Positions 37,683 to 49,031 of a stretch of 64,000 nucleotides of DNA are shown piece after piece. Position 1 is the stretch's first letter, and every line of letters begins with the position of its first letter. The position numbers were made by a program, and so were the translations under genes. The notes under the pieces are model-generated. The model had not been told where the DNA came from and ran no database searches. It worked only from the letters and a program-made list of their open reading frames with translations. The DNA comes from Cardinium endosymbiont of Dermatophagoides farinae. Its GTDB lineage: Bacteria; Bacteroidota; Bacteroidia; Cytophagales; Amoebophilaceae. Location: contig NZ_VMBH01000001.1 of the NCBI RefSeq assembly GCF_007559345.1, forward strand, positions 620,001 through 684,000, written 5' to 3'.

Positions 37683-39857
37683 TTACCGTTTTTTTGCCTT
37701 CTTTTTTTTATCCTTCCCTTGAAGGTAGTTCAATAAAGGCCACTTTTCAGGGTTTTGAACAATATCTTCAGCTTGTTTCAATAATGCTGGATCATACCTT
37801 TCCTGTGCAAGTATTTTCAATGCAATGGCTTGGTCTGCTTCGCCTGGTACAACTTTATAGGTATAATGAATTTTTTGATCTGGTTTTTCTTCTATATAGA
37901 CCTTAAAATTTTTAATCCCTCTCTCTTTAAACTTATGGGTTAGGTCCATTAAGATCGGATAATGCGTGGAAACAATATGGAGTGCATTAGGGTGTTTGGC
38001 TATGGATGCCAGTATACCATAGGCTGCCGCACTGGCTTCAATTGGATTGGTACGCGCAAAGGGTTCATCAGAAATGGTAAAAGTAAATTCATTTGGTTTG
38101 GAGTTTTCAAGCATATGCTTGTACCGTTGCATACGGTGTACCTCCACCATAAAGAGGGAATCACCAGATGCAATATCGTCCCTGAGCTCTATATAGGTAT
38201 TGATCTTGTTAAAAGGGGTGATAACCGCATTTTTAGCAGCCGCAATCCCAAATGTTTGGCTGAGCAATAGGCTACTGGCTACACCACAAATAAAAGAGGA
38301 TTTCCCACCTGCATTTGGCCCACAAAGGATCATGTTACGGGTTTTATGTGTATCCAGCTCTACATTGTTGTCTACAACTGTTGCAGGATTTAGCATTGGA
38401 TTCCACATGCCATCTAAGGTTATGCATGGTGTGCTTTGCTCAGAACGGTCTAAGAATTTAGTGAAGGTATAGCAGTGCTCTGGAAAAGCTGCTTTGGATT
38501 CTTTGATCAAAGTAACTATGCCTATAAAGCTATCTAATTGACCCAATTCGTACATAGCTGGTTTTAGATGATCTTTATATTCTGTAAACAAGTTGTATGT
38601 AGCCAATAGCTTGCCACTATTTCCACGAATATAGGACCAATTGTCAAGTTTCATATCTAAAAGATTACCTACCATAATCCCTAGTTCAGTCGCTTCCTTA
38701 CGCTTGTCTAATAAGGCCCTTATCGCGCTTAAAGAAGGGGCGTAATGGGCTTCTAATGCTTGATGGCCTGTTACAATAGTATTTACCTCTTGGATCGTTT
38801 TCATAAAAATTTGCACATCCCGCATACGACCAGCTAGATTGCAAAAAATAGCACTATATTCTTGATAGCTTTTTACTCCACAATAGCCCCGCCATATAGC
38901 CGCTGCATGCGTAACTGCTGCGCCTAAAAAGGGTAAAAATAATGGTTTTCCATCAGTGGTATTGTAACTATTGATAATAGATATGATAGAGTAAATCGGC
39001 ATAAATAAGTGAAGGGAAGCATAGCTACTGCTTCTACTGCCTTCATTCCAACCTCCTTTTGAAATAGAAGTCACCCAATAATTGGCTTCGCACCAAAATA
39101 ACCCTAATATAGGGATTGTAACAAACTCTCCATATATATCTAAAAGGTTTCTAAAAAAAATCCGAAGGTTAAGCCTGCTCGCTATTTTATTGGTCGCAGC
39201 ATTGGCTGAAAGAAATCGCTTGTTCATGTAGCTCTTATATGCATCGGTATACAGTGGATCTGTATGGGTCCATAAGGAAAGCAAACGCTGCTCTGCCTTT
39301 TGGTAGCGTGCTAGAGATTGCTTTAGCGCTTTTAAACAAGCTGGGTCTTCTAATAATACTTGTACGGTTTGCTGGCGGTTGGATAGGGTAGCTATATCAC
39401 TGGTTGGCGTTACTAAAAGTGTACCCAATGCACATTCACCTAATACAGTAGTAGTCCTATTAATTCGTGATAAGAAGTGATAAGCTGGATTACTAGATCC
39501 ACCATAAAAAAGCATCAAATCTGTCCAGGCATTGCTGTTCAATATAGCTTCTTTATTTCCTGGGATGTTGGCATCAATGTCAGAAAATATTGTACGGAGT
39601 ATCACCTTTCGCTGCGTACTTTCAGCTAATTTTATCTTATCTTTTTGTAGAATGGTTTCTTTCTTTGTCTTTGAAGCCAATACCTTAGAAGAGATAGGAG
39701 CAATTGGAAAAGACCTTAAATAATTACGTGAAACTTTTGCAGTAATCGATTCATCCTCTATCCTTGAATCAGCAGATGCCCAGACGCTACTGATACAACG
39801 CAATGATAAGATAAAGTAAAATATAATTATTCTTGCACAACTGCTATTATTCCTCAT
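37683..39857 (-). CDS. MutS-like ATPase with export signal
   Basis: From the ATG at 39857 the protein starts MRNNSSCARIIIFYFILSLR and CISSVWASADS, a convincing signal peptide; the longer start (39899) adds 14 residues. The C-terminal part carries MutS domain V: Walker A NMILCGPNAGGKSSF (about residue 520), an ordered NTYIELRDDIASGDSLFMVE loop, Walker B FTISDEPFART, and HIVSTHYPILMDL. The middle is helical with hydrophobic stretches (VTIPILGLFWCEANYWV, LFLPFLGAAVTHAAAIW), unlike the DNA clamp of true MutS. The mismatch-binding domain is absent. It is therefore a MutS-domain ATPase directed to the membrane or periplasm. Function unknown. Confidence 0.75.
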   Translation of the reverse strand: MRNNSSCARIIIFYFILSLRCISSVWASADSRIEDESITAKVSRNYLRSFPIAPISSKVLASKTKKETILQKDKIKLAESTQRKVILRTIFSDIDANIPGNKEAILNSNAWTDLMLFYGGSSNPAYHFLSRINRTTTVLGECALGTLLVTPTSDIATLSNRQQTVQVLLEDPACLKALKQSLARYQKAEQRLLSLWTHTDPLYTDAYKSYMNKRFLSANAATNKIASRLNLRIFFRNLLDIYGEFVTIPILGLFWCEANYWVTSISKGGWNEGSRSSSYASLHLFMPIYSIISIINSYNTTDGKPLFLPFLGAAVTHAAAIWRGYCGVKSYQEYSAIFCNLAGRMRDVQIFMKTIQEVNTIVTGHQALEAHYAPSLSAIRALLDKRKEATELGIMVGNLLDMKLDNWSYIRGNSGKLLATYNLFTEYKDHLKPAMYELGQLDSFIGIVTLIKESKAAFPEHCYTFTKFLDRSEQSTPCITLDGMWNPMLNPATVVDNNVELDTHKTRNMILCGPNAGGKSSFICGVASSLLLSQTFGIAAAKNAVITPFNKINTYIELRDDIASGDSLFMVEVHRMQRYKHMLENSKPNEFTFTISDEPFARTNPIEASAAAYGILASIAKHPNALHIVSTHYPILMDLTHKFKERGIKNFKVYIEEKPDQKIHYTYKVVPGEADQAIALKILAQERYDPALLKQAEDIVQNPEKWPLLNYLQGKDKKKKAKKR

Positions 39858-39996
39858 AATCGGTGAAGTAAAATTTAGTTTTGGGTTTGGTTGAAACAAA
39901 CTTTTAGTTTGCTGGCCTTGTTACACAAGTTAATATAAGCTATTATTGATTGCTTCAAGTAAAGTTACGGCTTCGTGGGCAATCTACAGCGCTTTT

Positions 39997-42306
39997 TTAT
40001 CTTTTTTTTGATTTTACATTGTTTTCTAAAATATGTAAACATTCCTCTAAGCTAAGCAGGTTGGGATCTGTAATATCCTTAGGAATACGTGCATGGTTTT
40101 TACCATTTTTAATATATGGCCCCCATCTTCCATTTAAAATCTGTATCATTGGATCTTCAGGAAAACTTTTAATCAGCTTTTCTGCGTCTGCTTTCCGTTT
40201 TGCTTCAATAATGGCTATGGCACCTTCTTCATTAATCGTAAATGGATCATCCGTTTTTGGTATCGAATAAAAAAGTGTACCATGTTTGATATATGGACCA
40301 AACCTTCCTATGTTAATCATCAGTGGTAGCGTCTCAAACGTTCCAACTATGCGTGGTAGTTTAAAAAGTTCTAAGGCTTCTTCTAATGTAATCGTTTCCA
40401 TACGCTGATTGGCCCGTAATCCTGCAAAACGAGGGGAGGCCTCACGATCATCTGCTTCAATGCCTAACTGAACCAATGGGCCATATTTACCCAATCGGAC
40501 GATTAAGGACGCATTGGTTGCTGGATCTTTTCCTAAGAGCCTGGTATAGTTTACCATCGATCGATCTATACCAGCAGTAGCTTGCACCTTAGGATAAAAA
40601 CCACTATAAAACTCAGTTAACATCTGATTCCAGATTTTAGCACCTTGTGCAATCTTATCCAGCTCTTTTTCTACATGTGCGGTAAAATTATAATCAGTTA
40701 CATCAGAAAAGTGTTTGACCAAAAAGTCATTGACCACAGTAGCCATATCGGTTGGAAAAAGTTTTTGTTTCTCTGCACGAACGATTTCAGTTAGTGTTGC
40801 AGTATGGATTAAGTTATTTTGTAGCGTTAATAACCTATAGGCACGTGGAAAGCCTTCACGGGATTCCAATTTGATATATCCTCTTTTCTGAATCGTGGCA
40901 ATGATAGGTGCATAGGTAGAAGGACGTCCGATCTCTTTTTCTTCTAAATCTCTTACCAAAGTGGCCTCAGTATACCGAGCGGGTGGATTGCTGAACCGTT
41001 CTCTGGCCAACATTTTCTCTAAGGAAAGCTCCTGGCCTATATGGAGTGGTGGCAACATCGTTTTGTTCTCATCTGCCCCTTCTTCATCTTCCTGTTCGCG
41101 TAGATATGCCTTTAGAAAACCTTCAAATTTTAATACTTCTCCAGTTGCGATCAGTGGTTGGTCTGTTGTAGAGATTTGAATCGTTGCTATGGTTTTTTCT
41201 ATTTGTGCATCAGCCATTTGAGAGGCCATCGCTCTGCGCCAAATCAGTTCATATAGCCGCTGCTCATCTTTATGGCTACTGGCTACCTTTAATGAAAAAT
41301 CAGTGGGCCGTATTGCTTCATGGGCTTCTTGTGCAGTGGATGATTTAGTAGTATAACTTCTAGCCTGAAAGTAGGCAGCCCCATAGGTGGCCACAACCAT
41401 TTCTGATATATTTTGTATCGCCTCTTTTGAAAACGTTACAGAGTCTGTCCTCATGTAAGAAATTTTACCTGTCTCATAGAGCTGCTGGGCCAATACCATT
41501 GTGCGGTTTACAGAATAGCCAAGCTTTCTACTGGCTTCTTGCTGTAGGGTAGAAGTGGTAAAAGGAGGGGAAGGAGATCGTTTTAATGCCTTCGTATCCA
41601 ATGCTTTAATCGAAAAAAGTGCCCCTTTGCATTGTTCTAGAAATGCAAAGGCTGTTTCTTCTGTTTTAAATTTTTCTGCACCATCTGCTTTCAGTAGTTG
41701 CCCTGTCGGTAAAATAAAAAAAGCAGCTACCGCAAAACTAGAAGTGGAAACAAAACGATCAATGGCTCTTTCTCGCTCTACGACCATCCTTACTGCAACA
41801 GATTGGACACGGCCTGCAGAGAGACCAGGTTTAATCTTTTTCCACAATAATGGAGATAGGTCATAGCCTACTAGCCTATCTAAAACACGTCTGGCTTGTT
41901 GTGAATCAACTAAAGCTAAGTCGATGGTACGTGGTTGCTTCAATGCATTCAAAACAGCCATTTTGGTAATTTCTCTAAAAACAATCCGTTGCACCTTGTC
42001 ATCCTTTAGCTCAAGCGCCTCTTTTAAATGCCACGAAATAGACTCTCCTTCTCGGTCATCATCACTGGCTAAATAGACACAATCAGAGCTATTGGCTAAT
42101 TTTTTAAGGTGTTGTACCACCCGTTCCTTTCCGGGACTGATTTCATAACTAGGCAAAAAACCTTGCTCAATGTTAATGGCGTTATTGCCTTTAATAAGGT
42201 CTCTAATATGGCCATTAGAGGAGGCTACTTGGTAACTACTTCCTAGGTAGCGTTCGATCGTTTTCGCTTTGGCAGGTGACTCAACAATAACTAGATTTTT
42301 TGCCAT
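39997..42306 (-). CDS. topA: DNA topoisomerase I
   Basis: Type IA enzyme that relaxes negative supercoils. The 769 residues begin with the Toprim domain (MAKNLVIVESPAKAKTIERY; acidic triad in YLASDDDREGESISWHL). The gate domain follows, with SAGRVQSVAVRMVVERERAI. The active tyrosine lies in GKISYMRTDSVTFS, and RPTDFSLKVA and GRPSTYAPIIATIQKRGYI follow. The C-terminus lacks zinc fingers but has three Topo-C-type repeats (LLGKDPATNASLIVRLGKYG, MINIGRFGPYIKHGTLFYSI, GRWGPYIKNGKNHARIPK), as in many Bacteroidota. Complete and monocistronic. Confidence 0.96.
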   Translation of the reverse strand: MAKNLVIVESPAKAKTIERYLGSSYQVASSNGHIRDLIKGNNAINIEQGFLPSYEISPGKERVVQHLKKLANSSDCVYLASDDDREGESISWHLKEALELKDDKVQRIVFREITKMAVLNALKQPRTIDLALVDSQQARRVLDRLVGYDLSPLLWKKIKPGLSAGRVQSVAVRMVVERERAIDRFVSTSSFAVAAFFILPTGQLLKADGAEKFKTEETAFAFLEQCKGALFSIKALDTKALKRSPSPPFTTSTLQQEASRKLGYSVNRTMVLAQQLYETGKISYMRTDSVTFSKEAIQNISEMVVATYGAAYFQARSYTTKSSTAQEAHEAIRPTDFSLKVASSHKDEQRLYELIWRRAMASQMADAQIEKTIATIQISTTDQPLIATGEVLKFEGFLKAYLREQEDEEGADENKTMLPPLHIGQELSLEKMLARERFSNPPARYTEATLVRDLEEKEIGRPSTYAPIIATIQKRGYIKLESREGFPRAYRLLTLQNNLIHTATLTEIVRAEKQKLFPTDMATVVNDFLVKHFSDVTDYNFTAHVEKELDKIAQGAKIWNQMLTEFYSGFYPKVQATAGIDRSMVNYTRLLGKDPATNASLIVRLGKYGPLVQLGIEADDREASPRFAGLRANQRMETITLEEALELFKLPRIVGTFETLPLMINIGRFGPYIKHGTLFYSIPKTDDPFTINEEGAIAIIEAKRKADAEKLIKSFPEDPMIQILNGRWGPYIKNGKNHARIPKDITDPNLLSLEECLHILENNVKSKKR

Positions 42307-42877
42307 AGAAATGTTTGTTATAGTAAGATATTAATTGTTATGCAATAATATTTATGTTAGATTCATCATGTATAAAGCTTAGGCCAGTGCCCACCTATCT
42401 TGCGCATTGCCTTCGCTTTACCCTATTGTGCACCCCTATTAGGAGGTTTTGGCCCCAATTTACAAATGGTTATTTGATTATAATATATTATCGCTTCTAA
42501 AATAAGTTAAAATATTTTATATAATTAGTCTAAATTAACCCTTTAAAAATGATTAGACCTTCTGCAAAACCTATTTCTAATGGCAATTTTGGTGTCGAAG
42601 CTTGTCTATGCTCCTCAAATACATTTAGTATTCTGCGGTGCTCGACTGCGCTTCTCCTAAAAACTGCTGATCACAAATAGGTTTTGAAGAAGGTCTATTG
42701 TAGTACCTGGACTATTTTTATAGCCCCAACCACTTAAGATAGCCGTTACGAGGCCAAGTAAGCCGAAATATTGCCACAGCGCTGAATAAAAACGTTCATT
42801 CAATTATTAAATCGTTTGATTATTAAGCGTTTTATGAAGCAAGAAAAGTTTTTTATCCTTTATTTCTGAAAAGCTTA
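42307..42877. other. Gene-free region before 16S promoter
   Basis: Holds family A copy 42555-42696 and AT-rich DNA. No gene seen. Confidence 0.5.
42555..42696. repeat. Palindromic repeat family A, copy (142 bp)
   Basis: Reverse orientation. Nearly identical to the copies at 1330 and 62978 (shared TGGTGTCGAAGCTTGTC block). Right end has TTTTGAAGAAGGTCT instead of TTTTGCAGAAGGTCT, a variant shared with 62978. Confidence 0.9.
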
Positions 42878-42907
42878 TTGCAAATTAGAAAAAAGTATGT
42901 ACCTTTG
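42878..42907 (+). promoter_or_regulatory. Bacteroidota promoter of 16S rRNA
   Basis: TTG (42878-42880), 19 bp, TACCTTTG (42900-42907). Same boxes and spacing as the 23S promoter. The 230-nt leader contains iterated CAAGTACGG-like words (about 42938-42990) and a boxA-like TTCTTTGA at 43021. Confidence 0.8.
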
Positions 42908-43137
42908 TATCACAGTTGATCAGACTCGGTGAGCAGTCAAGTACGGTGAGTGGCCAAGTATAAGGTAATAAACAAGTACGGGGTAGTAAAGTAGTAAATT
43001 TGATTCTGGTTTAGCTTTGGTTCTTTGAAATAGATGTAGGTAAGAAACTCATTTTAAGTAATGAGGGAGAGAGAAGTGTGTGACTCAAAAAATCATTCCT
43101 AGTTTCATGATTAGGGATAACGTTAATAAAAATAATA

Positions 43138-44658
<1,521 letters not shown>

Positions 44659-44891
44659 TTTTATAGAGTATAATACTGTCTCTCTCTTCTTACCGCATTT
44701 ATTTTAAATGCTATTTCCCTTCTTTTGAAACATCCTATTCTAAATTGTTTAATGGATCTTTAGCTTTAGTGGAAAAGGTTCGTATGATGCATCCAAGGTT
44801 GGTGCTTTGATCATCGTTTTCTATTAAGCTAATCAAATTCTATAAAAACTATGTATATTGCAATGTGTATCTAAATAATATAGAATAAGCT

Positions 44892-45830
44892 ATGGAAAAA
44901 ATTACCCCAAAAATAGATCTGGCCTTCAAAAAAATCTTTGGTGTAGAAGAGAATAAGGATTTGCTGATTTCCTTGATCAATGCTACGGTTTCGCCAGAAG
45001 ATCAAGTACGTGATGTGACCCTATTAAACCCCTATAATGCCAAAAGTTTTAGAAGTGATAAGCTAGATGTGAAAGCAGTAGGTGAGACGGGTAAAATATT
45101 TAATATAGAGATCCAAGTCACCGATGAAGCAGATTATGACAAACGTGCTTTATATTATTGGGCCAAGCTGTATACAGATCAGTTAAAGGCTGCACAAACT
45201 TATTCAAAGTTACATAAAGCAATAGGTATTCACATTCTTAATTTTATTTCTATACCAGATAGCGATAAGTATCATAATGCATTCCATATCACAGAAAAAG
45301 AGAGTGGTCTTCCTTATTTTCCGGATTTAGAATTGCATACGATAGAACTGGTTAAGTTTAGTAACGATCCTAATGAAGATTTATCAAGTTTATTGAAAAA
45401 GGTAAAAAATGGACTAGATATTTGGACGGCCTTTCTAACGCGTCATGACTTACTCAATAAGGATAACTTATCGGAAGCGCTAGCGACCGATAGCCTAAAA
45501 AAGGCCTTGCATGTCTTAGATACGGTTAATTTTACCGATGAAGAGCGAATGGCTTATGAAGATCGCTTGAAATGGTGGAGAATAGAAGCTGGTACAATAG
45601 AAAAATTTCAAAAGAAAGCTAAAGAAGAAGGAAGAGAAGAAGGAAGAGAAGAGGGAAGAGAAGAGGGTATGCGGATAGGGGAAGAGCAAGGGAAGTTAGA
45701 GGGTATCCGAATAGGAGAAGAAAAAAGAAATATCGAGATTGCCAAAACCATGCTGCAAAAAGGTTACCCTTTAGAAGATGTTGTTTTGTTAACTGGGTTG
45801 TCCATCAAACAGGTAGAGGAGTTACAGTAG
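44892..45830 (+). CDS. Rpn-family PD-(D/E)XK nuclease/putative transposase
   Basis: The 312 residues match the PD-(D/E)XK family annotated as Rpn or transposase. The start is KIDLAFKKIFGVEENKDLLI, then LLNPYNAKSFRSDKLDVKAV with the nuclease Asp, and FNIEIQVTDEADYDKRALYY with the E-x-Q motif. Next come YWAKLYTDQL and LELHTIELVKFS. The C-terminus has a GREE repeat stretch (EGREEGREEGREEGMRIGEE) and ends with a short helix-turn-helix-like tail (YPLEDVVLLTGLSIKQVEEL). Related proteins promote recombination in E. coli. It lies between the 16S gene and thrS and is not bounded by inverted repeats that I can see. Confidence 0.85.
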   Translation: MEKITPKIDLAFKKIFGVEENKDLLISLINATVSPEDQVRDVTLLNPYNAKSFRSDKLDVKAVGETGKIFNIEIQVTDEADYDKRALYYWAKLYTDQLKAAQTYSKLHKAIGIHILNFISIPDSDKYHNAFHITEKESGLPYFPDLELHTIELVKFSNDPNEDLSSLLKKVKNGLDIWTAFLTRHDLLNKDNLSEALATDSLKKALHVLDTVNFTDEERMAYEDRLKWWRIEAGTIEKFQKKAKEEGREEGREEGREEGMRIGEEQGKLEGIRIGEEKRNIEIAKTMLQKGYPLEDVVLLTGLSIKQVEELQ

Positions 45831-46036
45831 TGTGATTAAATTTTGCAAAAGCTAGACTATCGTATAGTCCCTTGCACATTGCAATGATACATTGCTGGAC
45901 ACAAAGCATAAAGTATAGAAAAACCCATTCTGAAAGTCTATCTAGCCTTAAAAAATCGGGTCTTTAAGATGCCGTGCGCACGCTGGGTATTTCATATGTT
46001 CCGGATATAATAAGCTAGCTAATTATAATACTTATA

Positions 46037-47956
46037 ATGATTCACATGCTAATCGATGGCCACAAAAGGTCATTTCCAAAAGGAACTACTGGTTTAGCTA
46101 TTGCCCAACAAATAGGGGTATCTATGGATATTTTAGCGGTTCAAGTTAATCAAGAGGTTTATGACCTCACGCGTGCAATTGAAATAGATGCTACCCTGCA
46201 TTTCCTTAGATGGGAGGATGATGCAGGAAAACAGCTCTTTTGGCATTCCTCTGCACACCTTTTAGCAGCAGCTTTGGAGCAGCTTTATCCTGATGTTAAA
46301 TTTGGTATAGGTCCCCCTATTGCACAAGGATTCTATTATGATGTAGATCTGGGTGCACATACTCCTGATGCTTTAGATCTAGGGGCGATAGAAAAAACAA
46401 TCATTACGCTGGCCCAGCGAAAAGATCCATTTATCCGTCGAGCCGTTTCCAAGCAAGAAGCGGTCACCTTTTTTACTAAAAAGGAAGATCCTTATAAGTT
46501 AGAACTACTCGAAGGGCTAGTAGATGGTACGATTACCTTATACCAACAAGGTGATTTTATAGATTTGTGTAAGGGTGCCCATTTGCCCCATACTGGATGG
46601 GTGAAGGCTGTTAAAATTTTAAATGTTTCAGGGGCCTATTGGCGGGGCAATGAAAAAAATAAACAGCTTACCCGTATTTATGGAATTACCTTTCCTACTA
46701 AAAAAGAGCTTGCTGATTTTCTCCATGTTAGAGAAGAAGCCAAAAAAAGGAGTCATACAAAGATCGGAAAGGCCCTTGGCTTGTTTACTTTTTCTGAAAA
46801 GGTAGGGCTAGGGCTGCCCCTTTGGTTGCCTAAGGGTGCGCTACTCTGTGATACCCTGGTACAGTTTCTTAAAAAAGAGCAGCTCAACCGTGGGTATCAA
46901 CCAGTGATTACCCCCCATATTGGCCATAAAAACCTTTACATCACCTCTGGCCATTATGAAAAGTATCAAGAAGATTGTTTCCAGCCCATTCGTACTGGTG
47001 AAGCTGAAGAGGAATACCTCTTAAAGCCTATGAACTGCCCCCATCATTGTGAGATTTATAATAGTGCGCCCCGTTCTTACAAAGAATTGCCCATACGTTT
47101 GGCAGAATTTGGAACTGTCTATCGCTATGAATTACATGGTGCTTTGCATGGGCTGACTAGAACCCGCTGCTTTACCCAAGATGATGCCCATATTTTCTGT
47201 CGTTCAGACCAAGTTCCAGAAGAATTTGCTAAAGTAATTGATTTAGTGCTTTATATATTTGGCTTATTGGGTTTTAAAGATTATATTGCGCAGCTCTCTT
47301 TTAGAGACCCTACTAGTGATAAGTATATAGGTCAGTCGACAGACTGGGATTTGGCAGAAGCAGCGATTCAAACCATTGCCCAAGAAAAAGGTTTACAAAC
47401 CACTACTGTGCTTGGAGAGGCTGCTTTTTATGGCCCAAAGGTCGATTTTATGGTCAAGGATGTCTTAGGGCGTAGTTGGCAATTGGGTACTGTGCAGTTG
47501 GATTACCAACTGCCCATTCGGTTTGACTTGACCTATATGGGAGCTGATGGCAGGAAACATCGACCCGTTATGATCCATCGTGCCCCATTTGGTTCCCTAG
47601 AGCGATTTATAGCTATTCTTATTGAGCATACCGGTGGAAAGTTTCCACTCTGGCTAGCACCGGAACAAGTAGCGCTTTTATCGCTTTCTGATAAATATAA
47701 TGATTATGCTGCGGCTGTAGAGCAAAAGTTATTAGACAAGGGGATTCGTACTACCCTAGATATCCGAAACGAAACGATTGGAAAAAAAATTCGTGAGACG
47801 ACCTTGCGCAAAGTCCCCTATATCATAGTGGTTGGGGAAAAGGAAATGGCCAGTGAAACCGTTGCCGTTCGAAGACAAGATGGACAAGTCAGTATGCGTT
47901 TGGATGATTTTATTCAGCAGATTTGTGCGGAAATAGCTACGAATCGGTGCATATAG
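46037..47956 (+). CDS. thrS: Threonyl-tRNA synthetase
   Basis: Charges tRNA-Thr. The 639 residues have the expected order: TGS domain (1-61), editing domain with HSSAHLLAAALEQLYP and LCKGAHLPHTGWV, then the class II core. The core shows GHYEKYQEDCFQPI, the zinc-site Cys in LLKPMNCPHHCEIY, RLAEFGTVYRYELHGALHGL and TRTRCFTQDDAHIFC. RKHRPVMIHRAPFGSLERFI follows. The anticodon-binding domain occupies the last 100 residues (VALLSLSDKYNDYAAAVEQK). First gene of a set with three lipid A genes, 63 bp before lpxD. No SD is seen upstream. Confidence 0.96.
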   Translation: MIHMLIDGHKRSFPKGTTGLAIAQQIGVSMDILAVQVNQEVYDLTRAIEIDATLHFLRWEDDAGKQLFWHSSAHLLAAALEQLYPDVKFGIGPPIAQGFYYDVDLGAHTPDALDLGAIEKTIITLAQRKDPFIRRAVSKQEAVTFFTKKEDPYKLELLEGLVDGTITLYQQGDFIDLCKGAHLPHTGWVKAVKILNVSGAYWRGNEKNKQLTRIYGITFPTKKELADFLHVREEAKKRSHTKIGKALGLFTFSEKVGLGLPLWLPKGALLCDTLVQFLKKEQLNRGYQPVITPHIGHKNLYITSGHYEKYQEDCFQPIRTGEAEEEYLLKPMNCPHHCEIYNSAPRSYKELPIRLAEFGTVYRYELHGALHGLTRTRCFTQDDAHIFCRSDQVPEEFAKVIDLVLYIFGLLGFKDYIAQLSFRDPTSDKYIGQSTDWDLAEAAIQTIAQEKGLQTTTVLGEAAFYGPKVDFMVKDVLGRSWQLGTVQLDYQLPIRFDLTYMGADGRKHRPVMIHRAPFGSLERFIAILIEHTGGKFPLWLAPEQVALLSLSDKYNDYAAAVEQKLLDKGIRTTLDIRNETIGKKIRETTLRKVPYIIVVGEKEMASETVAVRRQDGQVSMRLDDFIQQICAEIATNRCI

Positions 47957-48019
47957 GCTGATTAAATGCTATAACAAGCAGCCATTTTTTAGTCTACTCT
48001 TTAAGTTAAAATACCCATT

Positions 48020-49018
48020 ATGCAATGGACCATATCGGAACTGATCAAACGATTTGATGGGAAGCTATTGGCGGGTAGTGCAGATGCGATTTTAACCCAT
48101 CTCTCTACCCTAGGAGAGGCCACTATTGGTGCGGTTAGCTTTTTTTCAAGCCCCCAGTATGCAACCGCTTTTTACCAAACCCAAGCTGCTGCTGTTTTGG
48201 TGGCTAAAGATTTTAAACCAGTTGCACCGGTAACTGCTGCTTTAATTGGCGTTGAAGATCCTTATCGAAGTTTTTGCCTTTTGGTAGAGGAAGTCTATCA
48301 GCAAAAAATGGATGCTAAGTCCGGCATAGAATTTCCCTCTTATATAGGCCAGCAGGTTACTGTAGGCGCAAATATCTATCGAGGGGCTTTTTCTTATATT
48401 GGTCACCATGTGGTCATAGGAAAAGGGGTAAAAATTTATCCACATGTTTATGTGGGCGATCATGTAATGATTGGTGAGGATACCATACTCTATAGTGGCG
48501 TTAAAATAGCGGCTTATACGGCGATAGGTAGCCGTTGTATCATTCATCCTGGAGCTGTTATTGGTAGTGCGGGTTTTGGCTTTGTAACCCATTCAGATGG
48601 TAGCTACAAGCGCATTCCTTCAGTTGGTAATGTTTGCCTAGAAGATGATGTAGAAATTGGTGCCCATACCACTATAGATGCAGCTACTGTAGGCAGCACC
48701 ATAGTAGGTCAAGGGACAAAGATAGATAACCTGGTTCAAGTGGCCCATAATGTCCAAATCGGTAAACATACCGGCATTGCTGCGCAAGTAGGGATTGCTG
48801 GGTCCACCAAGGTAGGTGATTATTGTAGATTCGGCGGCCAAACAGGTGTTGCAGGTCACCTTCATGTAGGGGATCATGTTACGGCCATTGGTCGAGCCGG
48901 TATTACCCGCTCTTTTCCAAAAGGGCATATTACCCTTTCTGGCACACCTGCTTTTGAAAATAAAAAATTCTTATCTTGTTACGCTCGGTTTAAAAATCTG
49001 GTACCAGCAAAAAAGTAG
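48020..49018 (+). CDS. lpxD: UDP-3-O-acylglucosamine N-acyltransferase
   Basis: Third step of lipid A synthesis: adds an acyl chain to the 2-amino group. The 332 residues comprise a uridine-binding domain (1-100; LSTLGEATIGAVSFFSSPQY) and a left-handed beta-helix of hexapeptide repeats (105-295; VTVGANIYRGAFSYIGHHVV, DDVEIGAHTTIDAATVGSTI). The catalytic His region is QVAHNVQIGKHTGIAAQVGI. The C-terminal helix is short. It lies 13 bp before the lpxC-fabZ start, in one operon. Confidence 0.95.
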   Translation: MQWTISELIKRFDGKLLAGSADAILTHLSTLGEATIGAVSFFSSPQYATAFYQTQAAAVLVAKDFKPVAPVTAALIGVEDPYRSFCLLVEEVYQQKMDAKSGIEFPSYIGQQVTVGANIYRGAFSYIGHHVVIGKGVKIYPHVYVGDHVMIGEDTILYSGVKIAAYTAIGSRCIIHPGAVIGSAGFGFVTHSDGSYKRIPSVGNVCLEDDVEIGAHTTIDAATVGSTIVGQGTKIDNLVQVAHNVQIGKHTGIAAQVGIAGSTKVGDYCRFGGQTGVAGHLHVGDHVTAIGRAGITRSFPKGHITLSGTPAFENKKFLSCYARFKNLVPAKK

Positions 49019-49031
49019 TAAAGTAATTTAT

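Noticed and set aside
44892-45830. Insertion sequence around the Rpn-like gene
   Set aside because: No inverted ends or target duplication found in the flanks.
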